Below are positions 47,008 through 56,800 of a DNA stretch of 64,000 nucleotides, piece after piece (within the stretch, counting starts at the first letter, position 1; every line of letters starts with the position of its first letter). The DNA lies in contig DEKW01000005.1 in NCBI GenBank assembly GCA_002354055.1, positions 131,135-195,134 on the forward strand, read 5' to 3'. The notes below the pieces were generated by a model. It worked only from the letters and a program-made list of their open reading frames with translations, did no database searches and had not been told where the DNA came from. The DNA comes from Bacteroidales bacterium UBA2712 (GTDB lineage: Bacteria > Bacteroidota > Bacteroidia > Bacteroidales > Paludibacteraceae). The position numbers and the translations under genes are program-made.

Positions 47008-49764
47008 ATGAAAAAGACAATTCTATTTGTAGTTGCCGCTCTAACGAGCGTAACTATGTGGGCAGGAGCAAATGACCTGCTCTGGGATTACACGGAGGCG
47101 GCTCCGAGTGCGAATCCTGACAACGGATTGACCTACGGAAGCAAAGTTGATGATCCCGCAGGAACCAAGAATGGCTTGAAAGGTGTTAAGATGGACGGTA
47201 GCGGCTATTGCTATTTTACCAAAGCCGCCGTAGCAGGCAAACTCAAACTTACCTTTGGTCCGCGTGAGGGTAGCAACGCTACAGCTCTGGAGGTGTTTAC
47301 ATGGTCAGGCGAGACGCCGGTTGCGGAGACCTCTGTCGGAGTGACCGGTACTGTAACCGAGAGCGCTACGCAGATCATCGAGCTGACCGCCGCCCAGAAC
47401 AATATCTATATCAAGCGTTCGGGTAGTACGCAGACCGTGCTTCAGAAGATACAATTTGTGGAGGACATAGCTCGCACGTTCGTGGATTTCAAGATCGAGT
47501 TCCGAGAGAACCCTTATACGGTGCTGCTGCCGGAAGGCGGTGAACTGCCGCAGGGCGTAGTGGTAGCCGGAACGAACTACAACGGCGGTCAGCACGGTAT
47601 TTACGGTGGTTCTGTCACCGTACCCGTGGACGGTCCGGTCAAATTCACCATCGGAGCATGTCAGTACAGCGGTACGCCGATCAACGTCAAGAAGGACGGC
47701 GAAGATTTTGCAACGGTAGATAACAAAGCAGATTGCGGCGAGACCGCCGGTAGTTTTGCGCAAAATGTGGTATACGTGTATACCGGTGACGCCGCTACTC
47801 TGACCTTTGAGTTTGCAAATAACACTTACGTGCCTTATTTCTTTGCAGAGGCAACCGATATCATGCCTTGCGAAATTATTTTCAAGGATCAGAACGGTAC
47901 TGAACTAAACCGTATAGAGACCTATGAGGGTGCCTCTTTAGGTATCTTGCCGGAAGTGTCCGTACTGCCGGAGATTCAGGAAGGGGAAGCATTCCGCGGA
48001 TGGTTCTACTCGAATGGCAAGAAAGCGGTTGTCGGAGACCCCATTACGGGCAACACAACAATCCAGGCGAAAGTGACTCCGATAGAAGAAGTGACCATCG
48101 GAAGTGTGCAGACCTATGATTTTGCATCGCAGATTTTCTATCCGGAAGATCACGAGACGGTAGAGGTAGCTAACGGCGCGTTCCATGACGCTACCCACGG
48201 TTGGTATTTTGCAGCCGATGGAAACATCCGTGTAGCTGTAGCAGGTAATGCGGTTGTAGTAGTGACGTTGTGCAAGTATTCGGAGAGCGGTGATGTCAAC
48301 GTGATCGCAGGTGATCAAGTAATAGCTTCTTATCCTGTAGTAAAGAACGAGACGCCGGACGGCACGGAGTTGACCGCTCAATACACCGGCGAGGCAGGAT
48401 GGCTCACCATTAGCTGGACGGCTAAGCAGTATATCCACAAGGTAGTTGTTTACAACGTACAGGAGTTCCTGACCAAGGATGAGGCTACCGGATACTTTAT
48501 CGTACCGGGCGGCGACGTAGCATGCTTCCTGCTGGCGTTGGTACAAGCTCAAAGCGGCGACAAGATCTTCCTCCCGAACGGTACCTATGACCTGGGCGAG
48601 ACCGTGCTGACCACTATCGGCAAGAACAATATCTCTATCATCGGTCAATCGATGGAAGGAACGATCATCAAGAACGCTCCGGACGCTAAGACCGAGTCGA
48701 TTGATAAGACTGCAACGATCAAGATCAACAAGAATGTCATCGGTACATATCTGCAAGACCTGACGATTCAGAATGCACTCGATTACTACAAGAACGACAA
48801 CGGTCGTGCTGTTGCGCTCTGGGATCAAGGTACGCAGACTGTTTGCAAGAACGTACGTCTGCTGAGCTATCAGGATACGTATTACAGCAACTTGCATGGA
48901 GCCGTGAAGTATTTCGAGGACTGCGAGATCCACGGTACGGTCGATTTCATCTGCGGTGACGGTAGCGTTTATTTCAAGAACAACCTTCTCTACGCAGAGA
49001 AACGTAAAAAAGATGGTGGCGGTTCTGACGCATTGACGGCAAACAACGGTCCGGCTACGGATAAGGGATATGTCTTCGAGGGCTGTACCGTCAAGAGCGA
49101 ATGCCCGGTTGTATCGTTTGGCCGTGCTTGGAACAACAAACCGTCGGTAGCGTTCCTGAACACGCTTGTGGACTACAGCGCAGGACAATTCTCTTTCTCT
49201 GACGGCAGCAAGATTGAGCGTTGGACCAAAGAGCTGATGAACAAAGACGCGTGGCCACAATTCGGAGAGTACAATACACATCTGGCCGATGGTACGATTC
49301 TGACTCCGGCAAGCAATGTGGTAACCTTCGTTGATCCGAAGAACGGTAATGCCACTCGGGATATCGAGACCGTTCTGAGCGCAGAGGCTGCTGCGGCTTA
49401 CACGATGGAATATACTCTCGGCGCATGGGCAGAGACCGCGAAGAATGATGCTACACAAGCAGTTTGCGATCTGAAAAACATCGAAGATGAAGGTATTTAT
49501 CTGGTAGAGGCTCAGAACGGCAATGCAGAGCTAATGCTGGGTTCGCAACTTAAAGAAGAGGTGTTCCCTGAGGATTCAGGAATCACTGTCCGTAAAGCAA
49601 ACGCCCGCGGCGGTTTCGGTTGGAAAGCCGGTGAAGAACCGCAAGGCATTGAGAATGCTACCGCTGCTGAAGCTGTGAAGGCCGTCAAGGTTATTCGCAA
49701 CGGGCAGGTAGTTATCGTTCGTGACGGACGCGAATTCAATGTTCTCGGTGCAGAGCTCAAATGA
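47008..49764 (+). CDS. Secreted multidomain pectinesterase (CE8) with shared C-terminal tail
   Basis: 918 aa. Signal peptide; N-terminal domain like its paralogue ('NDLLWDYTEAAPSANPDNG'); a beta-sandwich region around 150-290; a Listeria-Bacteroides-type repeat around 290-355 ('FKDQNGTELNRIETYEG', 'AFRGWFYSNGKK'); another beta domain; and CE8 at about 500-790 ('GQSMEGTIIKNAP', 'GRAVALWDQGTQTVCKNVRL' followed by QDTYY, 'HGTVDFICGDGSVYFKN', 'SFGRAWNNKPS'). The last 25 residues ('KVIRNGQVVIVRDGREFNVL') match the tail of the PL9 and SusE-like proteins. It is a cell-surface or secreted pectin demethylase. The tandem CE8 pair is evidently a duplication. Confidence 0.9.
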   Translation: MKKTILFVVAALTSVTMWAGANDLLWDYTEAAPSANPDNGLTYGSKVDDPAGTKNGLKGVKMDGSGYCYFTKAAVAGKLKLTFGPREGSNATALEVFTWSGETPVAETSVGVTGTVTESATQIIELTAAQNNIYIKRSGSTQTVLQKIQFVEDIARTFVDFKIEFRENPYTVLLPEGGELPQGVVVAGTNYNGGQHGIYGGSVTVPVDGPVKFTIGACQYSGTPINVKKDGEDFATVDNKADCGETAGSFAQNVVYVYTGDAATLTFEFANNTYVPYFFAEATDIMPCEIIFKDQNGTELNRIETYEGASLGILPEVSVLPEIQEGEAFRGWFYSNGKKAVVGDPITGNTTIQAKVTPIEEVTIGSVQTYDFASQIFYPEDHETVEVANGAFHDATHGWYFAADGNIRVAVAGNAVVVVTLCKYSESGDVNVIAGDQVIASYPVVKNETPDGTELTAQYTGEAGWLTISWTAKQYIHKVVVYNVQEFLTKDEATGYFIVPGGDVACFLLALVQAQSGDKIFLPNGTYDLGETVLTTIGKNNISIIGQSMEGTIIKNAPDAKTESIDKTATIKINKNVIGTYLQDLTIQNALDYYKNDNGRAVALWDQGTQTVCKNVRLLSYQDTYYSNLHGAVKYFEDCEIHGTVDFICGDGSVYFKNNLLYAEKRKKDGGGSDALTANNGPATDKGYVFEGCTVKSECPVVSFGRAWNNKPSVAFLNTLVDYSAGQFSFSDGSKIERWTKELMNKDAWPQFGEYNTHLADGTILTPASNVVTFVDPKNGNATRDIETVLSAEAAAAYTMEYTLGAWAETAKNDATQAVCDLKNIEDEGIYLVEAQNGNAELMLGSQLKEEVFPEDSGITVRKANARGGFGWKAGEEPQGIENATAAEAVKAVKVIRNGQVVIVRDGREFNVLGAELK

Positions 49765-49794
49765 GCAGAATGGGAAAAATGAGAAAATAATTAA

Positions 49795-51459
49795 ATGGAC
49801 TGGTTAAGTAATTTATTCTTTGGCACGGGTATAGCACATTCGATTTTTGTGCTTGCCCTTGCCATTGCTATTGGAATTTTCTTGGGCGCGAAGCTCAAGT
49901 TCAAAGGTATTACTCTGGGTATTACCTGGATCCTGTTCTGCGCGATCGCGTGCAGTCATTTCGGCATGACGCTTGATCCGCTGGTAGAGTCCTTTGCGAA
50001 GGACCTCGGTCTGATTCTGTTTGTCTATTCGATAGGCTTGCAGGTCGGTCCGGGTTTCTTCTCTTCGTTCGGTAAGGGCGGTCTGCGCCTGAATATGCTG
50101 GCGGCAAGTATAGTGGTATTAGGCTGCGCGACGGCGTACGTCATTCATCTTGTCAGCGGTACGGATATCGCCACGATGACCGGTGTACTCTTCGGTGCGG
50201 TGACGAACACGCCTGGTCTGGGTGCGGCGCAGCAGACCTATCAGGATCTGACGGGCGTGTCGAACCCTGATATAGCGTCCGGCTACGCGATGGCGTATCC
50301 GCTGGGCGTCGTAGGAATCCTCTTCGCAATGATGGTTATCCGCTGGGTCTTCCGCATCAAGATGGACAAAGAGGAAGAGCAGGTTACGAAAGAGAAAGGG
50401 GAGGTGCAGCAGGTGGAGCATTACGACATGCGGTTGACCAACCCGCAGATAGACGGTCTGCATGTACGCGATCTGGGCCTGCTGACACATGTGACGATCG
50501 TCGTCAGCCGTGTGCTGGATGTGCATGGAAATGAGTTCATGCCCGATGCAGAGACCCTTCTTCACGTAGGCGACCAGGTACGCCTCGTGACGGACAAGAA
50601 GGACGAGAGAACGGTTCTCCTCCTCGGCGAGAAGACCGACATCCATTGGGAAGAGAAAGAGCAGAATATTCACCTGGTGAGCCAGCATATTGTGGTGACC
50701 AAGGACAAGATAAACGGCAAGCAGATATGCGACCTGAAGGTGCGCGATGCGTTCCATATCACGATCACCCGTGTCCGCCGTGCCGGTATAGAACTGTTAG
50801 CTACTCCGGAGCTGCGGCTCCAATTGGGCGACCGCCTGACCGTAGTGGGCGAGAAAGAGGCGGTGGACAAGATTGCGAAGGCTTTTGGCAACTCCGCGAA
50901 GAAACTGGATGCGCCGAACCTGGCGTCTCTGTTCTTTGGAATTATCTTAGGCGTGGCGTTGGGTTCTATTCCTTTCGCGCTGCCGGGACTCTCGCAGCCG
51001 TTCAAGTTAGGTATTGCCGGCGGTTCGCTGATTGTGGCGATCCTCATGGGGGCGTTCGGTACCAAATGGCATTTGGTGACCTATACCACCACTTCCGCGA
51101 ACCTCATGATCCGCGAGATAGGTATCTCCCTCTTCCTTGCGGCAGTAGGTTTCGGCGCAGGCGGCTCGTTCGTTGAGACCCTCTTGGACGGCGGTTACGT
51201 ATGGATAGGCTACGGCGTGATCATCACCTTGCTGCCCTTGCTGCTGATAGGTTTCATCGCGCGAAAAGGATATAAACTTGATTATTTCACCCTGATGGGA
51301 CTCATCGCCGGCTCGACAACCGACCCGCCGGCTCTGGCGTACGCGACCTCGCAGTCTTCGGCGAACGACCGCGCTGCGGTAGCGTACTCGACGGTCTATC
51401 CGTTGACGATGTTCCTCCGCGTCCTCACGGGGCAGTTGATGATTTTATTATTTTTATGA
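49795..51459 (+). CDS. AspT/YidE-YbjL-type transporter with two TrkA-C domains
   Basis: 554 aa. Two sets of five to six membrane segments (about 10-185 and 375-550) share the duplicated AAE family pattern, e.g. 'GLQVGPGFFSSFGKGGLR' in the first half and 'AAVGFGAGGSFVETLLDGG' in the second; 'NTPGLGAAQQTYQDLTG' and 'STTDPPALAYATSQ' are the paired re-entrant-like motifs. The cytoplasmic centre carries two TrkA-C regulatory domains (about 200-360). Members are aspartate:alanine antiporters or uncharacterised anion carriers, so the substrate is unknown. It lies 31 nt after the CE8 gene. A GATTACGT repeat separates it from MATE. Confidence 0.9.
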   Translation: MDWLSNLFFGTGIAHSIFVLALAIAIGIFLGAKLKFKGITLGITWILFCAIACSHFGMTLDPLVESFAKDLGLILFVYSIGLQVGPGFFSSFGKGGLRLNMLAASIVVLGCATAYVIHLVSGTDIATMTGVLFGAVTNTPGLGAAQQTYQDLTGVSNPDIASGYAMAYPLGVVGILFAMMVIRWVFRIKMDKEEEQVTKEKGEVQQVEHYDMRLTNPQIDGLHVRDLGLLTHVTIVVSRVLDVHGNEFMPDAETLLHVGDQVRLVTDKKDERTVLLLGEKTDIHWEEKEQNIHLVSQHIVVTKDKINGKQICDLKVRDAFHITITRVRRAGIELLATPELRLQLGDRLTVVGEKEAVDKIAKAFGNSAKKLDAPNLASLFFGIILGVALGSIPFALPGLSQPFKLGIAGGSLIVAILMGAFGTKWHLVTYTTTSANLMIREIGISLFLAAVGFGAGGSFVETLLDGGYVWIGYGVIITLLPLLLIGFIARKGYKLDYFTLMGLIAGSTTDPPALAYATSQSSANDRAAVAYSTVYPLTMFLRVLTGQLMILLFL

Positions 51460-51494
51460 CGGGATTACGTGATTACGTAATTACGGGATAACGA
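51457..51494 (+). repeat. GATTACGT repeat between transporter and MATE genes
   Basis: GGGATTACGTGATTACGTAA then TTACGGGATAACG; it fills the 36-nt gap and includes the transporter stop. Confidence 0.65.
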
Positions 51495-51495
51495 C

Positions 51496-52815
51496 ATGAC
51501 GACCACTAACAAAGCCATACTCCGCCTCGCTCTCCCGAGCATCCTGGCGAATATCACGATTCCTCTCGTAGGCATCGTGGATACCGCTATCGTCGGTCAC
51601 CTGAGCGATGCGGCGGCTATCGGTGGTATCGCCATCGGCACGATGCTCTTCGACCTGCTGTACTGGAACTTCGGTTTTCTGAGGGTCGGCACCTCGGGTC
51701 TCACGGCGCAGGCGTACGGTCGTGGGGATGAGGCGGAGTGCAGGAAGATCCTCCTGCGCAGCCTCTCTATCGCGATGATCGCAGCGGTGGTGATCTTAGC
51801 CATTCAGTGGCTCTTTGTGACCGCCGTACTGGCGGTTGTGCCCTGCTCGGCTGAGGTGGCGTCCGTAGCGCGGGAGTATTTCTTCGTCCGTATCTGGGCT
51901 GCACCCGCGACGCTGAGTCTCTTTACCTTCAAGGGTTGGTTCATCGGCATGCAGGACACCAAGAGTCCCATGGCGGTAGATATACTCGTCAACGTGGTAA
52001 ATATGGCGGCGAGTTATTACCTCGCGGTGAAGACGCCGTTAGGCGTCGTTGGTGTGGCGTACGGCACGCTCGTGGCGCAGTATAGCGGTCTGATCTTGGC
52101 GGTGGCAATCCTTCTTGCGCGATATATCGGGATATCGGTATTTCGCAATATCGACCGGTGGAAAGAGGCGCTCCGCGGCGCAGAACTCAGGCGCATGCTC
52201 TCCCTCAATAGTAATCTCTTCATCCGCTCCCTGTGCTTCATGGTCGTGTACGTGGGCTATACCTCGCTCGCGTCCCTCTACGGCGATACGGAGCTCGCGG
52301 TGAGCAGTATCATGATGAAGCTCTTTATGTTCTTCTCGTTCTTCGTGGACGGCTTTGCTTACGCCGGTGAGGCGCTGGTCGGCAAGGCGTTTGGCGAGTC
52401 GAAAGTCGAAAGTCAAAAGTCGAAAGACATCAATCGGACCGTCCGCGCGCTCTTTAATTGGGCGCTGGGCGTAGGACTGCTCTTCACGGTCCTCTATGCC
52501 TTCCGGGGCGACGAGGCGTTTGCCCTCATGACGAGCGATACGACGGTCCTCATGGCGGCGGAGAAATATAAGATCTGGCTCATCGGCATGCCGCTTATCA
52601 GCACCCTGGCGTTCATGTGGGACGGCGTGTACATAGGCGCTACGGCAGGCGTACAGATCCGCAACTCGATGATCTGGGCAGCGGTGGGATTCATCGTCGG
52701 CTATGTGGCGACCTTCTCTTTCGTGGGACCGCAGGCATTATACATAGGTTATTTCGCGCACCTCATAGCGCGAGCATTTTATTTGACTATCCAATGGAAC
52801 AAAGTGGTAGGATGA
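51496..52815 (+). CDS. MATE-family (DinF-like) multidrug/cation efflux protein
   Basis: 439 aa with twelve membrane segments. 'VDTAIVGHLSDAAAIGGIAIG' and 'GTSGLTAQAYGRGDEAECRK' are the family's first-half signatures; the second half shows 'YAGEALVGKAFGE'. It would export cationic compounds using a Na+ or H+ gradient. The central cytoplasmic loop (ESKVESQKSKD) is encoded by a GAAAGTC tandem repeat at 52397-52428; the same 7-mer occurs in reverse orientation in the YgiQ-type gene. Its stop codon overlaps the adaptor start in ATGA, so it is coupled to the RND genes. Confidence 0.92.
   Translation: MTTTNKAILRLALPSILANITIPLVGIVDTAIVGHLSDAAAIGGIAIGTMLFDLLYWNFGFLRVGTSGLTAQAYGRGDEAECRKILLRSLSIAMIAAVVILAIQWLFVTAVLAVVPCSAEVASVAREYFFVRIWAAPATLSLFTFKGWFIGMQDTKSPMAVDILVNVVNMAASYYLAVKTPLGVVGVAYGTLVAQYSGLILAVAILLARYIGISVFRNIDRWKEALRGAELRRMLSLNSNLFIRSLCFMVVYVGYTSLASLYGDTELAVSSIMMKLFMFFSFFVDGFAYAGEALVGKAFGESKVESQKSKDINRTVRALFNWALGVGLLFTVLYAFRGDEAFALMTSDTTVLMAAEKYKIWLIGMPLISTLAFMWDGVYIGATAGVQIRNSMIWAAVGFIVGYVATFSFVGPQALYIGYFAHLIARAFYLTIQWNKVVG
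52397..52428 (+). repeat. In-frame GAAAGTC heptamer repeat in the MATE gene
   Basis: AGTCGAAAGTCGAAAGTC and onward, coding ESKVESQKSK in the central loop. Confidence 0.75.
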
Positions 52816-53861
52816 AACAACAGTTAACTCTTCTCTTGACGGTGCTCTGCCTGGTAGCATGCGGGCACCGCGACGAATCGCAGCGGGAGCAAGCTCCGCT
52901 GAAAGTGAAAACCCTGGTGCTCTCGCCCGCAACCGGAGGCATGACCTCGCGTTATGTGGGTACGATCGAACCGATACGCGAGACGCCGCTGAGTCTGCAG
53001 AGCGTGGGTAGGGTAGTCTCTATCTCTGCCAAGAACGGTCAGCGTGTGAAGAAAGGGCAGACCCTCATGGCAATCGATAACACTCAGGCGATGAACGCTC
53101 TGCAGACCGCAGAGGCCTCGCTCAAGCATGCTCAGGACGGCTACGACCGCGTGTCGAAAGTGCACTCTAAAGGCGTCGTCTCCGACCAGAAGATGGTGGA
53201 GATCGAATCCCAGCTCGCGCAGGCCAAATCGCTCTACGAGGCAGCGAAGCAACAACTCGCCGAGTGTACCCTCACCGCCCCCTGTGACGGCTTGGTGGAC
53301 GGTCTCAATATCGAGATCGGTCAGACCATCATCCCCGGCACGAAAATATGCTCGCTGCTCGACGTCACGGCGTTTAACGTGCGTTTTACCGTGCCCGAAG
53401 CAGAGATCAACGACTTGGAGAGCAGCCGCAAAAAAATCGAAGGCACGGTTGAGTGTGCCGCTATCGATACTATTCTGCCGATTGCCATCACCGAGAAAGG
53501 CGTGACGGCGAACCCCCTGACCCATACTTACGACGTCGTCGCTGCCGTCCGCGGCGGTGCAGGCCTCCTCAAGACCGGCATGGTCGGCAAGGTTATCCTA
53601 AATCCCCAAACAGAAATCCTAAATCCTAAATCCGAAACCCTAAATATCATCATCCCCTCTTCCTGCGTTCTGATGAAACCCGAGGGCCCGACCGTATGGG
53701 TACTCTCTAACGGCGAGGCGGAGCGCAGACCGATCACGCTCGACGGTTATCAGGCCGACGGCGTACGCGTCTCCTCCGGTCTGCAAGCCGGTGACACCCT
53801 CATCGTAGAGGGCTATCAGAAACTTTATAAAGGATGCAAAATAAGCTGTGAAGACAAGTAA
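52812..53861 (+). CDS. RND efflux periplasmic adaptor lipoprotein (HlyD/AcrA-type)
   Basis: 349 aa from the ATG overlapping the MATE stop. Lipobox 'CLVACGHRD' with Cys near residue 16. AcrA-type order: beta-barrel, 'VVSISAKNGQRVKKGQTLMA' lipoyl half, an alpha-hairpin (about 95-140, 'AEASLKHAQDGYDRVSKVHS'), 'LTAPCDGLVDGLNIEIGQTI' second lipoyl half, then membrane-proximal strands. It bridges the inner-membrane pump and an outer-membrane factor. In the barrel domain a loop (ILNPQTEILNPKSETLNI) is encoded by a CCTAAAT tandem repeat at 53596-53646, another in-frame repeat insertion. The RND pump gene overlaps by 14 nt. Confidence 0.93.
   Translation: MKQQLTLLLTVLCLVACGHRDESQREQAPLKVKTLVLSPATGGMTSRYVGTIEPIRETPLSLQSVGRVVSISAKNGQRVKKGQTLMAIDNTQAMNALQTAEASLKHAQDGYDRVSKVHSKGVVSDQKMVEIESQLAQAKSLYEAAKQQLAECTLTAPCDGLVDGLNIEIGQTIIPGTKICSLLDVTAFNVRFTVPEAEINDLESSRKKIEGTVECAAIDTILPIAITEKGVTANPLTHTYDVVAAVRGGAGLLKTGMVGKVILNPQTEILNPKSETLNIIIPSSCVLMKPEGPTVWVLSNGEAERRPITLDGYQADGVRVSSGLQAGDTLIVEGYQKLYKGCKISCEDK
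53596..53646 (+). repeat. In-frame CCTAAAT heptamer repeat in the RND adaptor gene
   Basis: CCTAAATCC-type units (53598 onward), coding ILNPQTEILNPKSETLN. Confidence 0.75.
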
Positions 53862-56800
53862 ACATATAGAAGGAGCAATGAGGCATCACGGCATCGTGAT
53901 GGCTTTATTTCTGGGATTGATGGCTTTCGGCATCTGGTCCCTGCCGCGGATGAACAAAGATGAGTTTCCGCAGTTCACCATCCGTCAAGGTCTGGTAGTA
54001 GCGCTCTATCCGGGTGCTACCGCGAGCGAAGTGGAGCAGCAGGTCACTCTCCCTCTTGAGAACTACGTCAACTCCTTTGAGATGGTGGACAAACAGTTGA
54101 CCTACAGCGTCTCCGAGGACGGCATCGCGTATGTCTATATCATGCTGCGCCTCGTCGATGTAGATAATGAGAAAGCCTGGACGAAGATCCGTGCGGGACT
54201 GCCGCTCTTGCAGAAGACCCAGATGCCTACCGGCGTCCTCCAGACCGCTCTCATCGATGATTTCGGCAACACCTCTTCGCTGCTCATCGCTGTAGAGAGT
54301 GACGAGCGTAGTCCGCGTGAGTTGGAGGAGTACTCCCGCAAAGTGTGTAGTACCCTCCGTACCATCCCGGAGATGGGTAAGCTGCGGATCATGGGTCAGC
54401 AGACCGAAGAGATAGCCGTCACCATCGACGCCGAGTCGCTCTCCCGCTACGGGATCAACCCCTCGGTGCTCCAAGCCCAGCTGGCGATGCAAGGGCTCCG
54501 TACCATCGGTGGCGAGAGTGATATACAGGGTGTCCTGCAGGTCGTCATCCCGTATCTCACCGAGTATGAGCTTCAAGAGCAGATCATCTTCTCCGACCCC
54601 GTCTCCGGCGCTACCGTCCGGCTCAAGGATGTAGCGACCATCACCCGGCGGTACCAGGCGCCCAAGCAATACGTCGATTTCAACGGCAAGCCCTGTCTCA
54701 TCCTCAATTTGGAGATGGTGCCGGGCAATAATATCGTTGCTTTCGGCCGGGAGGTCGATCGCCGGTTAGCCGAAGCCGCTGCGCTCTTACCGCCGGACAT
54801 CCGTTTCCATCGCATCACCGATCAGCCGAAGGTGGTTAACGACTCCGTCCTCTCGTTCTTGCGGGACATCGTCATCTCCATCCTCGTCGTGATCGCCGTC
54901 ATGCTGCTGCTCTTCCCGCTGCGTACGGCCCTTGTGGCGTCCACCGGCGTACCGGTCTGCACCGCCATCTGTATCGGTCTGATGTACCTCACCGGTATCG
55001 AGCTCAATACCGTCACCCTCGCGGCGCTGATCTTCGTCTTAGGAATGATCGTGGACGACAGCGTCATCGTCATCGACGGATATACGAATATTCTCGCGCG
55101 TGGCCACTCGCGTTGGTACTCCGCCGTGATCAGTACCAGCATGCTCTTCGTGCCGATGTCCCTGGCTACCATGGCAATCAGCGGTATGTTCTTCCCTATG
55201 ACCCGTATCATCACGGGACCGTTAGGCGAGTTTGTCCAGCTCTTCCCGTGGGCGGTCTTATTTGCCCTCGTGGCGTCGATCTTCTACGCCTCATGGGTCA
55301 CCCCGTACCTCGCTTTCCGTTTTGTGCGTGAGCGCAAACCCGAAGAGATGAACCTCGTGGAGCGGGTACAGACGCGTTTCTTCACCTGGCTCCAGGGCTC
55401 TTATAGACGTATCCTCCGGGTTTGCTTCCTCCATCCTGTGATGGTTTGGAGCATGCTGATCGCTGCCATCGTCATCGGCGTCGTGCTCCTCTCGAACCTC
55501 AACCTCCAGCTCTTGCCGAAAGCCGAGCGGGAGTTCTTCGCCGTGGAGATCCATCTGCGCGAAGGAGCTACCGAGAAGGAGTCCGCCCTCGTGGCCGATT
55601 CGCTGGCGACCATCCTGCGACAGGACGAACGCGTGACGAGCGTCACGGCTTTTATCGGCCACTCCTCGCCGCGTTTCCATGCCACTTATACGCCTCAGAC
55701 TCCCGCGCCTAACTTCGCCCAACTCATCGTCAATACGACCTCTTCCAAAGCGACCTCGCAAATCCTCAAGGAGTACGGCGATCGTTATGAGAACTTCTTC
55801 CCGAACGCCTACGCGCGGTTCAAACAACTCGACTACCAAGCCGTCCGTAACCCCCTCGAGGTGCGTATCAAAGGCGACGATTGGGAGGAGATGGCGGTGT
55901 ACGCCGATAGTGTCATGAACTATATGCTCACCCTTCCGGATCTACAATGGGTCCACAGCGATTATTATAACATGGCGCCCTCTACCCGTATCGTCCTGAA
56001 CGCTGACGAAGCGACGCGGCTGGGCATCACCCAGACGATGCTCTCCCTCTACCTCCGTCAGGCTACCCAGGGAGCGACTATCACGACGCTCTACGAAGGC
56101 TCTTACGGCGTGCCCGTAGTGCTTTATACTGCCGGTGCTAACGCGCTTAACCCCGAGGAACTGTCCTCGCTGCAGGTGCCTACCGCCATCCCCGGCGTAT
56201 GGGTACCTCTGCGACAGGTCGCTTCCCTCGAACCGAGCTGGCATCACACCTCCCTCGAGCACCGTAACTCGACCCGAACCATCACTGTCGGAGCGGACCT
56301 GCGCGGCACGACGAGTCAGGTCTCCGCCGAGCGTACAGTGAAGCAGTGGTTGGACAAACATATCACCTCCTTGCCCGACGGCATCACGATCTCGTTTGGT
56401 GGCCTCTCGGAGATCAACGAGCTGCTCATCCCGCAGATCCTGTGGTCGATTGTCGCAGCCTTGGCGGTCATGCTTGTCCTGCTCTTGTATCATTTCGGTA
56501 AGATAGGCCTCGCCCTGCTGACCCTCTCCAGCGCCGTGCTCTGTATCTTCGGCTCGATGCTCGGCCTCTGGCTCTTCGGCCTGGATATATCCATCACCGC
56601 CGTCTTGGGTATCGTCAGCCTCATCGGTATCATCGTCCGCAACGCGATCATGATGTACGAGTACGCGGAGGACTGCCGCAAATACAAACATTATAACTAT
56701 AAAGACGCAGCTTTCCATGCAGGCTTGCGACGTATGCGTCCGGTCTTCCTCACCTCTGCCACCACGGCACTCGGTGTCCTACCGATGATCATCGCCGCTA

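Noticed and set aside
47938..49458. 506-aa antisense frame opposite the second CE8 gene
   Set aside because: The plus-strand protein has clear CE8 motifs; the antisense frame is a by-product of codon usage.
52617..52811. Upstream start of the RND adaptor frame inside MATE
   Set aside because: The 65 extra residues are antisense-like, frame-shifted MATE sequence; the ATG at 52812 gives a proper lipoprotein signal.
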